Positions 6,303 through 12,783 are shown, counted from the stretch's first letter. The stretch: DNA of 12,801 nucleotides from Candidatus Mcinerneyibacteriota bacterium (GCA_030630935.1 DAOVMD010000034.1:1-12801); one strand, 5' to 3'. Made by a program: numbers and translations. The notes: generated from the letters alone by a model not told the origin.

Positions 6303-7845
6303 CTATTTCTCCTATTACCTAATGAAGGGAGAGTATAAAAGATTTATTAAAGCGATTTACCACCACAAAGAAACTCAATCTAACGTACTCTTTAATATTT
6401 TAATTGAGAACCAAACAACAGAGTTTGGAAATAAACACAATTTCTCAGGAATAAATTCTTTTTACGATTTCAGGAATAAAGTTAAAATCAATAATTATAA
6501 TGATTTTATTCCTTATCTTGAAAAAATAAAAGATGGCGGTCAGAACATTCTTACATCTCTCCCTGTTACAATACTTGAACCTACAGGTGGTTCTACATCC
6601 GGAACAAAATTAATCCCGTATAACCGGGGATTGAAGAAGGATTTCATTAGGGGAATATACCCATGGCTATTTGATTTCTTTAAGTCCCGTAAATCAATTC
6701 TGAAAGGAAGAAGTTACTGGAGTATTACTCCATCCACAATTAAACCATATCGGACCAAGGGCGGGATCCCGGTCGGGTTTAAAGATGATACCGATTACTT
6801 CGGAATCGCGGGAAAGTTTCTTAAGTGTGGATTAATTGAACCGGAAGGCCTTGAATCAATCGAGAATCATGACCAATTTTATTACCGAACCCTGTTACAT
6901 TTATTACGGGTAAAAAAACTTTCCTTTATCTCTGCCTGGCATCCAAGTTTGTTGATAATTCTAATAGATAAAATGCAAGAATTTAAAAATGAATTAATAG
7001 AAGATGTTCGGATTGGTCAATCAAGATTGGAACCCGGCAGGAAATTCAAGCCGATGAAAAAACGAAGTGATTTCTTAAAATCAAATCTGAATCCTAAAAC
7101 TATCTGGCCCGGGTTAACCACCATCAGCTGTTGGACAGATGGATCTGCAAAAATGTTTGTTAACAGGTTAAAGGAAAAATTTCCGGAAATTGAGATTCAG
7201 GGAAAGGGGCTTCTTGCAACAGAGGGAATCGTATCATTTCCATTTCAAAAGTTAGATGGCAAAATCCTTTCTATCAGGTCTCATTTCTTTGAATTCATTG
7301 ATTATCAAACTCAGGATGTTAAATATTCCTGGGAACTGGAGAAAGGAAAGTTTTATACTGTTATAATCACAACTTCAGGGGGATTTTACAGGTATAACCT
7401 ACATGATATTGTGGAAGTAACCGGATTCTATAATGGTGTTCCCCTGCTTAGATTCTGCGGGAAAGAAGACTTAATCTCTGATTATCGTGGAGAAAAATTG
7501 AATGAATTCTTTGTACGTGATTGTGTTGATCTAATTATTAAACCACTTAATCTTAATCCCGACCTATTACGTTTCAGACCAGTAGAAAAAAAAACATTTC
7601 AATATGAATTAGAGATCTATCTTGGGAAGACTATAAAATTAACAGAGCTAACAGATTTAGAAAAGAAACTGGAACAATTGCTTTGTAAAAATATTCATTA
7701 TAAATATGCCAGGGATATTGGACAAATCGATCCGGTTAGAATTAAAATATTGAAATCCGATAAAAAAATACTTGAAAAGTATATTAAAGAATTATCTCAG
7801 AATAGAAATAAATTGGGAATCATTAAACCATTCATAATAAATTAA
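6292..7845 (+). CDS. GH3-family acyl-adenylate-forming enzyme (amidosynthetase-like)
   Basis: GH3 proteins belong to the ANL superfamily; they activate a carboxylate with ATP and usually join it to an amino group. The ATP-binding loop appears as LEPTGGSTSGTKLIPY (near residue 100), followed by a CWTDGSAKMF block, the LLATEGIVSFPF block (near 307-318) equivalent to the ATEG/ASE motif, and TTSGGFYRYNLHDIVEVTGF plus CGKEDLISDYRGEKLNE in the hinge region. The length of ~517 residues fits the family. I chose TTG at 6292 because the AGGAGGT site (6279-6285) lies six bases upstream; TTG at 6286 would touch the SD, and ATG at 6322 is a shorter alternative. The start overlaps the previous stop by ~11 bases. 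It is the last gene of the operon and supplies the only obvious ATP-dependent activation step. Its acyl and amine substrates cannot be read from the sequence. Confidence 0.85.
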   Translation: MISNYFSYYLMKGEYKRFIKAIYHHKETQSNVLFNILIENQTTEFGNKHNFSGINSFYDFRNKVKINNYNDFIPYLEKIKDGGQNILTSLPVTILEPTGGSTSGTKLIPYNRGLKKDFIRGIYPWLFDFFKSRKSILKGRSYWSITPSTIKPYRTKGGIPVGFKDDTDYFGIAGKFLKCGLIEPEGLESIENHDQFYYRTLLHLLRVKKLSFISAWHPSLLIILIDKMQEFKNELIEDVRIGQSRLEPGRKFKPMKKRSDFLKSNLNPKTIWPGLTTISCWTDGSAKMFVNRLKEKFPEIEIQGKGLLATEGIVSFPFQKLDGKILSIRSHFFEFIDYQTQDVKYSWELEKGKFYTVIITTSGGFYRYNLHDIVEVTGFYNGVPLLRFCGKEDLISDYRGEKLNEFFVRDCVDLIIKPLNLNPDLLRFRPVEKKTFQYELEIYLGKTIKLTELTDLEKKLEQLLCKNIHYKYARDIGQIDPVRIKILKSDKKILEKYIKELSQNRNKLGIIKPFIIN

Positions 7846-8022
7846 TGTGTCGGGTCAGGATGTCTGTGCTTCGCTTGTCAGCAGCTTATTAATATTTAAA
7901 AATCTTCTTTTGTTTTTTTCTTCATGGTCGGAATTTACCCCGATTTATTTTGTTCGGGGTGGTTAAATATTTTTTCGTTTTATTGTTTTTCTCTTTTTTC
8001 TCATGCGGGTGTTTAAATTATT
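7846..8022. other. AT-rich noncoding stretch after the GH3 operon
   Basis: No gene is supported. The first ~40 bases (7851-7890) contain a GC-richer patch, GTCTGTGCTTCGCTTGTCAG, that looks like part of a palindromic intergenic repeat; a hairpin follows at 7937-7960. The rest is T-rich on the + strand. Confidence 0.5.
7937..7960 (+). terminator. Possible intrinsic terminator of the six-gene operon
   Basis: ACCCCGA (7937-7943) and TCGGGGT (7954-7960) are exact reverse complements with a 10-nt T-rich loop. A T-run of seven (7969-7975 region) follows after about nine bases, which is farther than usual, so function as a terminator is only plausible. Its position 90 bases after the GH3 stop fits. 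Confidence 0.4.
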
Positions 8023-8299
8023 CTATATAACTGCGCATATTAGTTTCGACATTTTTTATTGACATTACTAAAAAAAGGAAGTGTTCTTATATAATTTGTT
8101 ATGTTATTTTTATAAATATCCTGTACACAACCACTTTAATAAACCTTTTATGTTTGTGCCTGTTGTACTAATAACTTATTATAGTAAAAAGTATTCCTTA
8201 AAATTATTATTCATGTCCATTGCACGATTGGTCAATTGACCAATCGTGCAACGGACAACAATGTTTTTAATGTCGAAACAAATATGCGCAGATATATAG
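8023..8299. mobile_element. Fold-back, MITE-like element of ~277 bp
   Basis: The 31-nt end 8023-8053 and the reverse complement of 8269-8299 agree at 29 of 31 bases (shared cores CTGCGCATATT and GTTTCGACATT). The inner flanks also show weaker inverted similarity: GACAT followed by AAGGAA- and TAA-rich words occurs on both arms. The centre has GTACACAAC facing GTTGTAC (around 8121-8167). The whole unit could therefore fold back on itself. No open reading frame for a transposase is inside and no clear target-site duplication was found. Alternatives are a large structured RNA or a recombination site. The right arm carries an extra ~50 bp with the perfect palindrome at 8220-8251. Confidence 0.5.
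8220..8251. repeat. Perfect 32-bp palindrome
   Basis: The sequence reads the same on both strands from TTGCACGATTGGTCAA (8220-8235) through its exact complement (8236-8251), with no loop. After one mismatch (8219/8252) pairing resumes for five more base pairs, to 8214 and 8257. Zero-spacer symmetry of this length is more typical of a dimeric protein-binding site or a cruciform than of a terminator. It sits asymmetrically inside the fold-back element. Confidence 0.85.
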
Positions 8300-8382
8300 T
8301 TAGAATTAATTCCCTTAACCACTACAGCATTAGGTATTATAATGCTTATATCTATAAAACAACTGTTCTTTATTCTCTGCTC

Positions 8383-8399
8383 TCTGTTCTCTATTTTCT
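8383..8399. repeat. 17-nt pyrimidine-rich repeat, copy 2
   Basis: Identical to 228-244 over 17 bases, same strand, in a longer tract rich in TCTCTG/CTGTTCTCT words (about 8367-8410). It lies between the fold-back element and the der promoter. Confidence 0.5.
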
Positions 8400-8427
8400 A
8401 TTCTTCCCTGCTATCCGAAAAAAACGG

Positions 8428-8456
8428 TTGATTTTATTATAAATTTATGTTAAACT
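8428..8456 (+). promoter_or_regulatory. Candidate sigma70-like promoter of der
   Basis: TTGATT (8428-8433) and TAAACT (8451-8456) are separated by exactly 17 nt. Transcription starting near 8463 would give a ~30-nt leader with the GTGAGGT ribosome site (8483-8489) before the TTG start at 8494. It is likely to drive der-plsY and perhaps the genes beyond. Confidence 0.5.
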
Positions 8457-8493
8457 ATATAGTCGATTATTAAAAGTAATAAGTGAGGTAAAA

Positions 8494-9828
8494 TTGCGAA
8501 GTACTGTCGTTACGATTGTTGGAAGACCCAATGTTGGTAAGTCAGCATTATTCAATAGGATTGTTGGTAAGCGCACAGCGATTGTAGAAGAGTATTCCGG
8601 AATTACACGAGACAGACTTTATTCAACATTTGAATATGAGGAAGAACACTTTACAATAGTTGATACGGGCGGGATCGAAGGAACCGGGAAGAATGAGTTG
8701 AAGCGGAAGGTTCAGGAGCAGACAAACTTTGCAATTTCTGAAGCTGATATTATATTTTTTGTTGTTGACGGTAATGATGGAGTTATGCCGTTTGATGAAG
8801 AGATTGCGAATAAGCTTCATAAAATCCAAGCTCCTGTTTTTCTTATAATAAATAAGATAGATAATGAAAAGAGGAAATCTTTTATTTATGAATTTCACAA
8901 GCTGGGATTTAAATTCCAATTTCATATTTCTGCAATTCACAATCTTAACATGTCAACTTTATTGGAAAAGACAGTTGAGACTGCGAGAGATTTAAGAACT
9001 CGGGAAACAAAAGTAAATTTTTGTGATTATCCTGAAGATATAGTAAAATTATGTATTGTAGGTTGTCCGAATGTAGGGAAGTCATCTTTAGTTAATTCTT
9101 TAATTGGGGAAGAAAGAAGTATCGTAAATGATTCTCCCGGTACCACTCGAGATGCAATCGATTCAACTTTAAAATATTATGGTATGGATATTGTATTAAT
9201 TGATACTGCAGGGCTTCGGAAGAAAAGTAAGATTAGTGAAAAAATTGAAAGGTATAGTGTAATTAGAACTTTGAAGGCGATTGACCGTTCGGATATCGTT
9301 ATCTTTATGATTGATTCCAATAAAGGAGTAACAATTGGTGATACAAAAATTGCCAGTTACATCTATGAAGCCGGTCGTGGTGTAGTAGTAGTTTTTAATA
9401 AATGGGACCAGATTGAGAAGGATGATAAAACATATTTGAAGTTCCAGGAACAAGTTGACTCAAAGTTATATTTTTTAAATAATCCACCCGTTGAATTTAT
9501 TTCTGCTTTAGATCAAACCCGTATTCATAAAATATTAGAATCTGCAATGAAGGTTTATGATTGTTATAGGATTGAAATTCAAACGAGTAAGTTAAATAAA
9601 ATCATTGAAAAAGCTCAAGCAGATACTCCCGGTGAGCGTAAAGGTTCGCAGGTTTTCAAGATATTCTATGGAACACAAACCGGGCGAAAACCTCCGATTG
9701 TTAAGTTATTTGTAAATAATCCGGATATTTGTAAACCTAATTATAAAAGATATTTAACAAAAAGAATAATTAAAGAGGTCGGTCTTTTTGGAGTTCCATT
9801 AAAGATATATTTAAAAAGCCGTAGATAA
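8494..9828 (+). CDS. der: Ribosome-assembly GTPase Der (EngA)
   Basis: Der is the tandem-domain GTPase that helps assemble the 50S ribosomal subunit in the cytoplasm. The first G domain has GRPNVGKS (10-17), GITRDR (36-41), DTGG (57-60) and NKID (120-123). The second has GCPNVGKS (190-197), GTTRDA (216-221), DTAG (237-240) and NKWD (302-305). The C-terminal KH-like domain is complete, with KIFYGTQTGRKPPIVKLFVN and the ending YKRYLTKRIIKEVGLFGVPLKIYLKSR. At 444 residues it is full length. The start is TTG, supported by GAGGT four bases upstream and because the P-loop lies at the expected distance from the N terminus. The segment after the second G3, ITIGDTKIA, differs from the more usual EQDxxIA. 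plsY follows after 2 bases. Confidence 0.97.
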   Translation: MRSTVVTIVGRPNVGKSALFNRIVGKRTAIVEEYSGITRDRLYSTFEYEEEHFTIVDTGGIEGTGKNELKRKVQEQTNFAISEADIIFFVVDGNDGVMPFDEEIANKLHKIQAPVFLIINKIDNEKRKSFIYEFHKLGFKFQFHISAIHNLNMSTLLEKTVETARDLRTRETKVNFCDYPEDIVKLCIVGCPNVGKSSLVNSLIGEERSIVNDSPGTTRDAIDSTLKYYGMDIVLIDTAGLRKKSKISEKIERYSVIRTLKAIDRSDIVIFMIDSNKGVTIGDTKIASYIYEAGRGVVVVFNKWDQIEKDDKTYLKFQEQVDSKLYFLNNPPVEFISALDQTRIHKILESAMKVYDCYRIEIQTSKLNKIIEKAQADTPGERKGSQVFKIFYGTQTGRKPPIVKLFVNNPDICKPNYKRYLTKRIIKEVGLFGVPLKIYLKSRR

Positions 9829-9830
9829 AA

Positions 9831-10475
9831 ATGATTATTCAAATTATAATCATAGGTTCTTTGTCATATTTAATAGGAGCAATTCCCTTTGCTTATATTA
9901 TGGTTAAGTTAATAAAAAAAACAGATCTTCGAACAGTAGGAAGCGGGAACGTTGGTGCGACAAATGCAATGAGAGTACTTGGTTGGAAATTAGGACTAGT
10001 GGTTTTTCTGCTTGATTTCTTAAAAGGTTTTATTGCAGTCGGTTTAGTTTCAGGTATCTTCGGTTCCTTAACTATACTTGATTCATCACCAAACTTAATT
10101 CGGATAATTGCCGGTATATGCGCTATCTGCGGACATGTCTGGACTGTATTCCTGAAATTTAAGGGCGGGAAAGGAGTCGCAACATCTGCAGGTGTTTTTG
10201 CATTTTTGATTCCAATTCCTTTTCTATTGACTTTAGCAGTTTTTATATTGGTGGTATCAATATCTAGATTTGTCTCACTCGGATCAATATCTGCAGCTGC
10301 TGCTTTTCCAATCCTGACATTTGTTTTTAAACAGGATTTAGATTTGAAAATCTTTACAATCTTCCTTGCTGTTTTAGTAACTTTAACTCATATTTCAAAT
10401 TTAAAAAGATTAATAAATGGAACTGAGAAACGTTTATCATTTAAGAGTTCTAATACAGGTGAAAAAAAAAATTGA
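9831..10475 (+). CDS. plsY: Glycerol-3-phosphate acyltransferase PlsY
   Basis: PlsY is an inner-membrane enzyme that transfers an acyl group from acyl phosphate to glycerol-3-phosphate, the first step of phospholipid synthesis. All three family motifs are seen: GSGNVGATN (37-45), GHVWTVFLKFKGGKGVAT (101-118) and HISNLKRLINGTE (187-199). Several hydrophobic membrane segments are evident (about 1-28, 54-80, 90-108, 122-145, 150-166, 173-188). The length of 214 residues is normal. It starts two bases after the der stop with no clear SD, so it is probably translated by coupling. The next gene, gpsA, makes its substrate. Confidence 0.96.
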   Translation: MIIQIIIIGSLSYLIGAIPFAYIMVKLIKKTDLRTVGSGNVGATNAMRVLGWKLGLVVFLLDFLKGFIAVGLVSGIFGSLTILDSSPNLIRIIAGICAICGHVWTVFLKFKGGKGVATSAGVFAFLIPIPFLLTLAVFILVVSISRFVSLGSISAAAAFPILTFVFKQDLDLKIFTIFLAVLVTLTHISNLKRLINGTEKRLSFKSSNTGEKKN

Positions 10476-10493
10476 ATAATTTTAAAAAAAAAC

Positions 10494-10522
10494 TTGATTT
10501 TTTAATTAAAATCTGTTATCAT
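10494..10522 (+). promoter_or_regulatory. Weak promoter-like pair before gpsA
   Basis: TTGATT (10494-10499) and TATCAT (10517-10522) have a 17-nt spacer. The -10 element ends one base before the gpsA ATG, so the predicted transcript would start inside the gene. It could serve only if translation begins differently or it is a chance match in AT-rich DNA. Confidence 0.2.
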
Positions 10523-10523
10523 T

Positions 10524-11543
10524 ATGAATGTTAAATATAGCGTAATAGGCGCAGGCAGCTGGGGAACAACCCTTGCCAAAGTTCTTTCTGAGAATAACCC
10601 GGATAACGAAATTTTAATCTGGGATATTAATCAGCAGAATTTAAATGATATAAAAAAGTTTCGGGAGAATAAAGTTTATCTTCCCGGAGTTAAGTTACCT
10701 GAGAATTTGAAACCTAATGAAGATATCTCCGGAATGGTTTCTGATTCAGAGATAGTTCTTTTAGTTGTTCCATCTCATACAATGCGTGAAACAATTAAGA
10801 AAATAAAAAGTTCTTTGAAATTTAATAAAATAAAAGCGATCATTACAGCTGTTAAAGGTCTTGAGAAAGATTCCAATAAAAGAATGAGTGAAGTTATTCT
10901 TGATGAATTAGGAATGGAGTATGCTAACAAAGTTATTGCTCTCTCCGGTCCATCACATGCTGAAGAGGTTAGCAGAAGGGTTCCCACTGCAATCGTTGCA
11001 GCCGGGCAAGATCTTGAAGCAATTAAATTTGTTCAAGATATATTTTCTTTAGCTTACTTCAGAGTTTATACATCACTAGATATAATTGGAGTTGAGTTAG
11101 GCGGTTCAATTAAAAATATAATTGCAATTGCAGCAGGTATTCTTGATGGACTTCAACTTGGTGATAACCCAAAAGCGGCTCTCGTTACCCGTGGAATGAA
11201 AGAGATCCAGAGACTCGGGATTAGATTAGGTGCTAAGCAAGAAACCTTTTCAGGGCTTTCAGGAATCGGTGACCTTATTGTAACCTGCTTCAGTAAGCAT
11301 TCCAGGAACCGGTTTGTTGGAGAGAACATTGGAAAGGGTAAGAAATTAGATGATATTCTTAAGTCAATGGTACAGATCTCGGAAGGTGTGAAGACTACTG
11401 CAGTTGTAAATCAACTCGCTAATCAAATGAAAATTGAAATGCCGATTACAAAAGAAGTATATGAAGTTCTTTTTAAGGATAAAGATCCAAAGATTGCAAT
11501 TGAAGCTTTAATGACAAGAAAATTAAAATTAGAAGTGGAATAA
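10524..11543 (+). CDS. gpsA: NAD(P)-dependent glycerol-3-phosphate dehydrogenase GpsA
   Basis: GpsA reduces dihydroxyacetone phosphate to sn-glycerol-3-phosphate, the substrate of PlsY just upstream. The Rossmann motif GAGSWGT is at 9-15, followed by VVPSHTMRE (81-89), AVKGLE (109-114), ALSGPSHAEEV (139-149), the catalytic-lysine segment ELGGSIKNIIAIAAG (Lys197) and GLSGIGDLIVTC (244-255), with the conserved SRNRxxG (260-266). At 339 residues it is full length. The start fits the family N terminus, although no SD is visible and the 48-bp gap is very A/T rich. It is followed 27 bp later by the HU gene. Confidence 0.96.
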   Translation: MNVKYSVIGAGSWGTTLAKVLSENNPDNEILIWDINQQNLNDIKKFRENKVYLPGVKLPENLKPNEDISGMVSDSEIVLLVVPSHTMRETIKKIKSSLKFNKIKAIITAVKGLEKDSNKRMSEVILDELGMEYANKVIALSGPSHAEEVSRRVPTAIVAAGQDLEAIKFVQDIFSLAYFRVYTSLDIIGVELGGSIKNIIAIAAGILDGLQLGDNPKAALVTRGMKEIQRLGIRLGAKQETFSGLSGIGDLIVTCFSKHSRNRFVGENIGKGKKLDDILKSMVQISEGVKTTAVVNQLANQMKIEMPITKEVYEVLFKDKDPKIAIEALMTRKLKLEVE

Positions 11544-11554
11544 AATTTTTCAGA

Positions 11555-11565
11555 AAAGGAGGTGA
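11555..11565 (+). promoter_or_regulatory. Near-perfect Shine-Dalgarno site of the HU gene
   Basis: AAAGGAGGTGA lies five bases before the ATG at 11571 and complements the usual 16S 3' end over its whole length. It predicts very high translation, as expected for an abundant nucleoid protein, and shows that this organism uses SD-led initiation. Confidence 0.8.
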
Positions 11566-11570
11566 ACTAA

Positions 11571-11858
11571 ATGACAAAAGCAGAACTCATCGATGCGATT
11601 GCAAAATCAGCAGGTATTACAAAGAAACAGTCTGAGATGGCTGTAAGAACTTTCACTGATTCAATTACTAAATCATTGAAGAAAGGTAAGAAAGTTACTT
11701 TAGTTGGTTTTGGTACATTCAAATTGACTCGCAGAGGCGCAAGAACCTGTAAACCGCCAGGAGCTACGAAACCTATCAAAGTTCCAGCCAAAACAGTTCC
11801 AAAATTCAGCGCAGGCGCGAAGTTAAAAGCAGCAGTAAAAAATACTAAGGTAAAATAA
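11571..11858 (+). CDS. HU/IHF-family nucleoid DNA-binding protein
   Basis: This 95-residue protein has the HU fold: MTKAELIDAIAKSAGITKKQSEMAVRTF helices, VTLVGFGTFKL strands (43-53), a beta arm, then VPAKTVPKFSAGAKLKAAV at the end. HU proteins bind DNA as dimers and bend it. The beta-arm tip is unusual: where most HU proteins have R-x-G-R-N-P-x-T-G, this one reads RTCKPPGATKP (57-67), keeping a proline for DNA intercalation but replacing the RN and adding a cysteine. The C-terminal end is Lys-rich. A very strong SD precedes it. Assignment as HU rather than an IHF subunit is uncertain; the MerR/tRNA-Pro neighbours resemble the ihfA locus of Proteobacteria from memory. Confidence 0.9.
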   Translation: MTKAELIDAIAKSAGITKKQSEMAVRTFTDSITKSLKKGKKVTLVGFGTFKLTRRGARTCKPPGATKPIKVPAKTVPKFSAGAKLKAAVKNTKVK

Positions 11859-11873
11859 ATATACCTTGTTATT

Positions 11874-11905
11874 TTAAACGGGCGGGTTAATTCCCGCCCG
11901 TTTAA
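11874..11905 (+). terminator. GC-rich hairpin between HU and MerR genes
   Basis: TTAAACGGGCGGG (11874-11886) and CCCGCCCGTTTAA (11893-11905) are an exact 13-bp stem with a TTAATT loop. Only a short TTT follows the GC part, so termination may be partial. The end of the stem overlaps the AAGGAAA ribosome site (11904-11910) of the next gene, so the structure could also lower its translation. Confidence 0.65.
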
Positions 11906-11915
11906 GGAAATTAAT

Positions 11916-12323
11916 ATGGACATAAAAAATATTGAAAATAAACTTAATATCCCTAATAAATTATTTTTCTCCATTAGGGAAGTTAGTAAGATCCTCGAAT
12001 TGAATGCTTCCGTTTTACGGTATTGGGAAAAGGAATTCCAAATAATCCAACCCAAACGTAACGAATTCGGCCACCGCCAATATAGAAAGAATGATGTCGT
12101 TTTATTAGGTCTGATTAAGGAACTATTATACGATAAAAAATTCTCTATCCAGGGTGCGAAACAGGAGATTAAAGGTATCTTTTCTAACAAACGAAAGTCT
12201 TCAAAAGGAAAAGATGTAAAAACCACAAGCCCCGCATTATCGGATGATTTCGTTATTAAATTGGATTTAGTAATTAATTCCGTGGAAAAATTAATCCAGG
12301 AAATTGATTACCTTATTCGTTAA
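11916..12323 (+). CDS. MerR-family transcriptional regulator
   Basis: This 135-residue protein has a winged helix-turn-helix of the MerR type at ~17-87: [24 protein letters not shown], then [42 protein letters not shown]. The YWEKEF and RQYRKNDV signatures are those of the MerR proteins often found after ihfA in Proteobacteria (recalled). A basic linker ([11 protein letters not shown]) leads to a short C-terminal amphipathic helix ([19 protein letters not shown]), a likely dimerisation coil. There is no metal- or ligand-binding cysteine set, so the inducer is unknown. AAGGAAA is the ribosome site and lies against the hairpin at 11874-11905. The tRNA-Pro gene follows after 7 bases. Confidence 0.88.
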   Translation: MDIKNIENKLNIPNKLFFSIREVSKILELNASVLRYWEKEFQIIQPKRNEFGHRQYRKNDVVLLGLIKELLYDKKFSIQGAKQEIKGIFSNKRKSSKGKDVKTTSPALSDDFVIKLDLVINSVEKLIQEIDYLIR

Positions 12324-12330
12324 TACAAAT

Positions 12331-12407
12331 CGGGGCGTAGCGCAGTCCGGTAGCGCACTGGCATGGGGGGCCAGTGGTCGCTGGTTCAAATCCAGTCGCC
12401 CCGACCA
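12331..12407 (+). tRNA. tRNA-Pro (anticodon GGG), CCA encoded
   Basis: The 77-nt cloverleaf is complete. The acceptor arm CGGGGCG pairs with CGCCCCG (12397-12403), the D stem is GCGC, and the anticodon stem is CTGGC/GCCAG with loop ATGGGGG (12363-12369), giving anticodon GGG at 12365-12367. The T arm is GCTGG-TTCAAAT-CCAGT, with discriminator A at 12404 and encoded CCA at 12405-12407. It reads CCC and CCU proline codons. It starts 7 bp after the MerR stop and may share its transcript. Confidence 0.96.
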
Positions 12408-12440
12408 AAAGTTTTCTCTCGAAAACAACAGTAAACAGAC

Positions 12441-12487
12441 CGAGATATCCCCAAAACCACGTAGGGTTTTGGACTAAAGAGATCTCG
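12441..12487 (+). terminator. Nested hairpin after tRNA-Pro, possible terminator
   Basis: CCAAAACC (12451-12458) pairs exactly with GGTTTTGG (12465-12472) around a 6-nt loop, and an outer stem CGAGAT (12441-12446) pairs with ATCTCG (12482-12487). TTTATACAATA follows, a weak U-tract. It may end the tRNA transcript or be a small structured RNA; the internal loops (12447-12450 and 12473-12481) are unequal. Confidence 0.45.
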
Positions 12488-12526
12488 TTTATACAATAAT
12501 CTGACAAATACATTCTCAATCCGAAG

Positions 12527-12550
12527 TAGCGTACCCAACGTGGTACGCTA
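12527..12550. repeat. Perfect 9-bp inverted repeat
   Basis: TAGCGTACC (12527-12535) and GGTACGCTA (12542-12550) are exact reverse complements around CAACGT. No T-run follows. It is probably a dispersed palindrome or a protein-binding site. Confidence 0.6.
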
Positions 12551-12603
12551 TCAATCTGAAAAATTAAAAATAAAATCACTTTTCCATATACAAACTTTTA
12601 TTT

Positions 12604-12648
12604 GTCATTGCGATGGAAAGCTCAAAGAGCTTGACTGCGGCAATCTCT
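12604..12648. repeat. REP-like repeat of the GTCATTGCGA...GCAATCTC type
   Basis: The unit begins GTCATTGCGA and ends GCGGCAATCTC. ATTGC (12607-12611) pairs with GCAAT (12640-12644), and an inner stem AAGCTC (12618-12623) pairs with GAGCTT (12627-12632). From memory, GTCATTGCGAGG...GCAATCTC sequences are a very common dispersed intergenic repeat in diverse bacterial genomes; this copy is a variant with a different inner part. Confidence 0.6.
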
Positions 12649-12695
12649 TAAATTCGAAGACCAAAGAATTGTTTCGATTTTGGAGTGCATTGATG

Positions 12696-12708
12696 GGGGT
12701 GAAACCCC
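12696..12708. repeat. Short hairpin GGGGT-GAA-ACCCC
   Basis: A 5-bp GC-rich stem with a GAA triloop, followed by TTTG. It may be part of a larger repeat unit that includes the REP-like element 50 bp upstream, or a weak terminator. Confidence 0.35.
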
Positions 12709-12760
12709 TTTGTTTATGCGTAGTAATAATACATGAAATTATATAAAAGTATTAACATCA

Positions 12761-12783
12761 TCACGCTCCAGTTTGGAACGTGA
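12761..12783. repeat. Imperfect 9-bp inverted repeat near the window end
   Basis: TCACGCTCC (12761-12769) and GGAACGTGA (12775-12783) pair at eight of nine positions; the odd pair becomes a G-U wobble on the - strand (TCACGTTCC...GGAGCGTGA). The word TTCCAAACTGGAGCGTGA resembles the CTGGAGxTTGGGAACG intergenic repeats I recall from other bacteria. Confidence 0.5.

Noticed and set aside
8023-8299. Retron-type msr/msd RNA
   Set aside because: Inverted ends and long folding fit superficially, but there is no reverse transcriptase gene next to it; der lies downstream and GH3 upstream.
8236-8442. Small + strand open frame of 68 codons
   Set aside because: It begins inside the perfect palindrome, crosses the inverted repeat end and a CT-rich repeat, and has no ribosome site.
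11567-12226. Long open frame on the - strand (219 codons)
   Set aside because: It runs antisense to both the HU and MerR genes and across the hairpin between them, with no family features; the + strand genes are clear.
12331-12407. tRNA-Pro as an integration site of a mobile island
   Set aside because: No integrase gene is present and no direct repeat of the tRNA 3' end was found within the window.
12313-12579. Open frame on the - strand of 88 codons containing [11 protein letters not shown]
   Set aside because: This part is the antisense translation of the tRNA-Pro gene; [11 protein letters not shown]-type peptides are a well-known false protein produced opposite tRNA genes.
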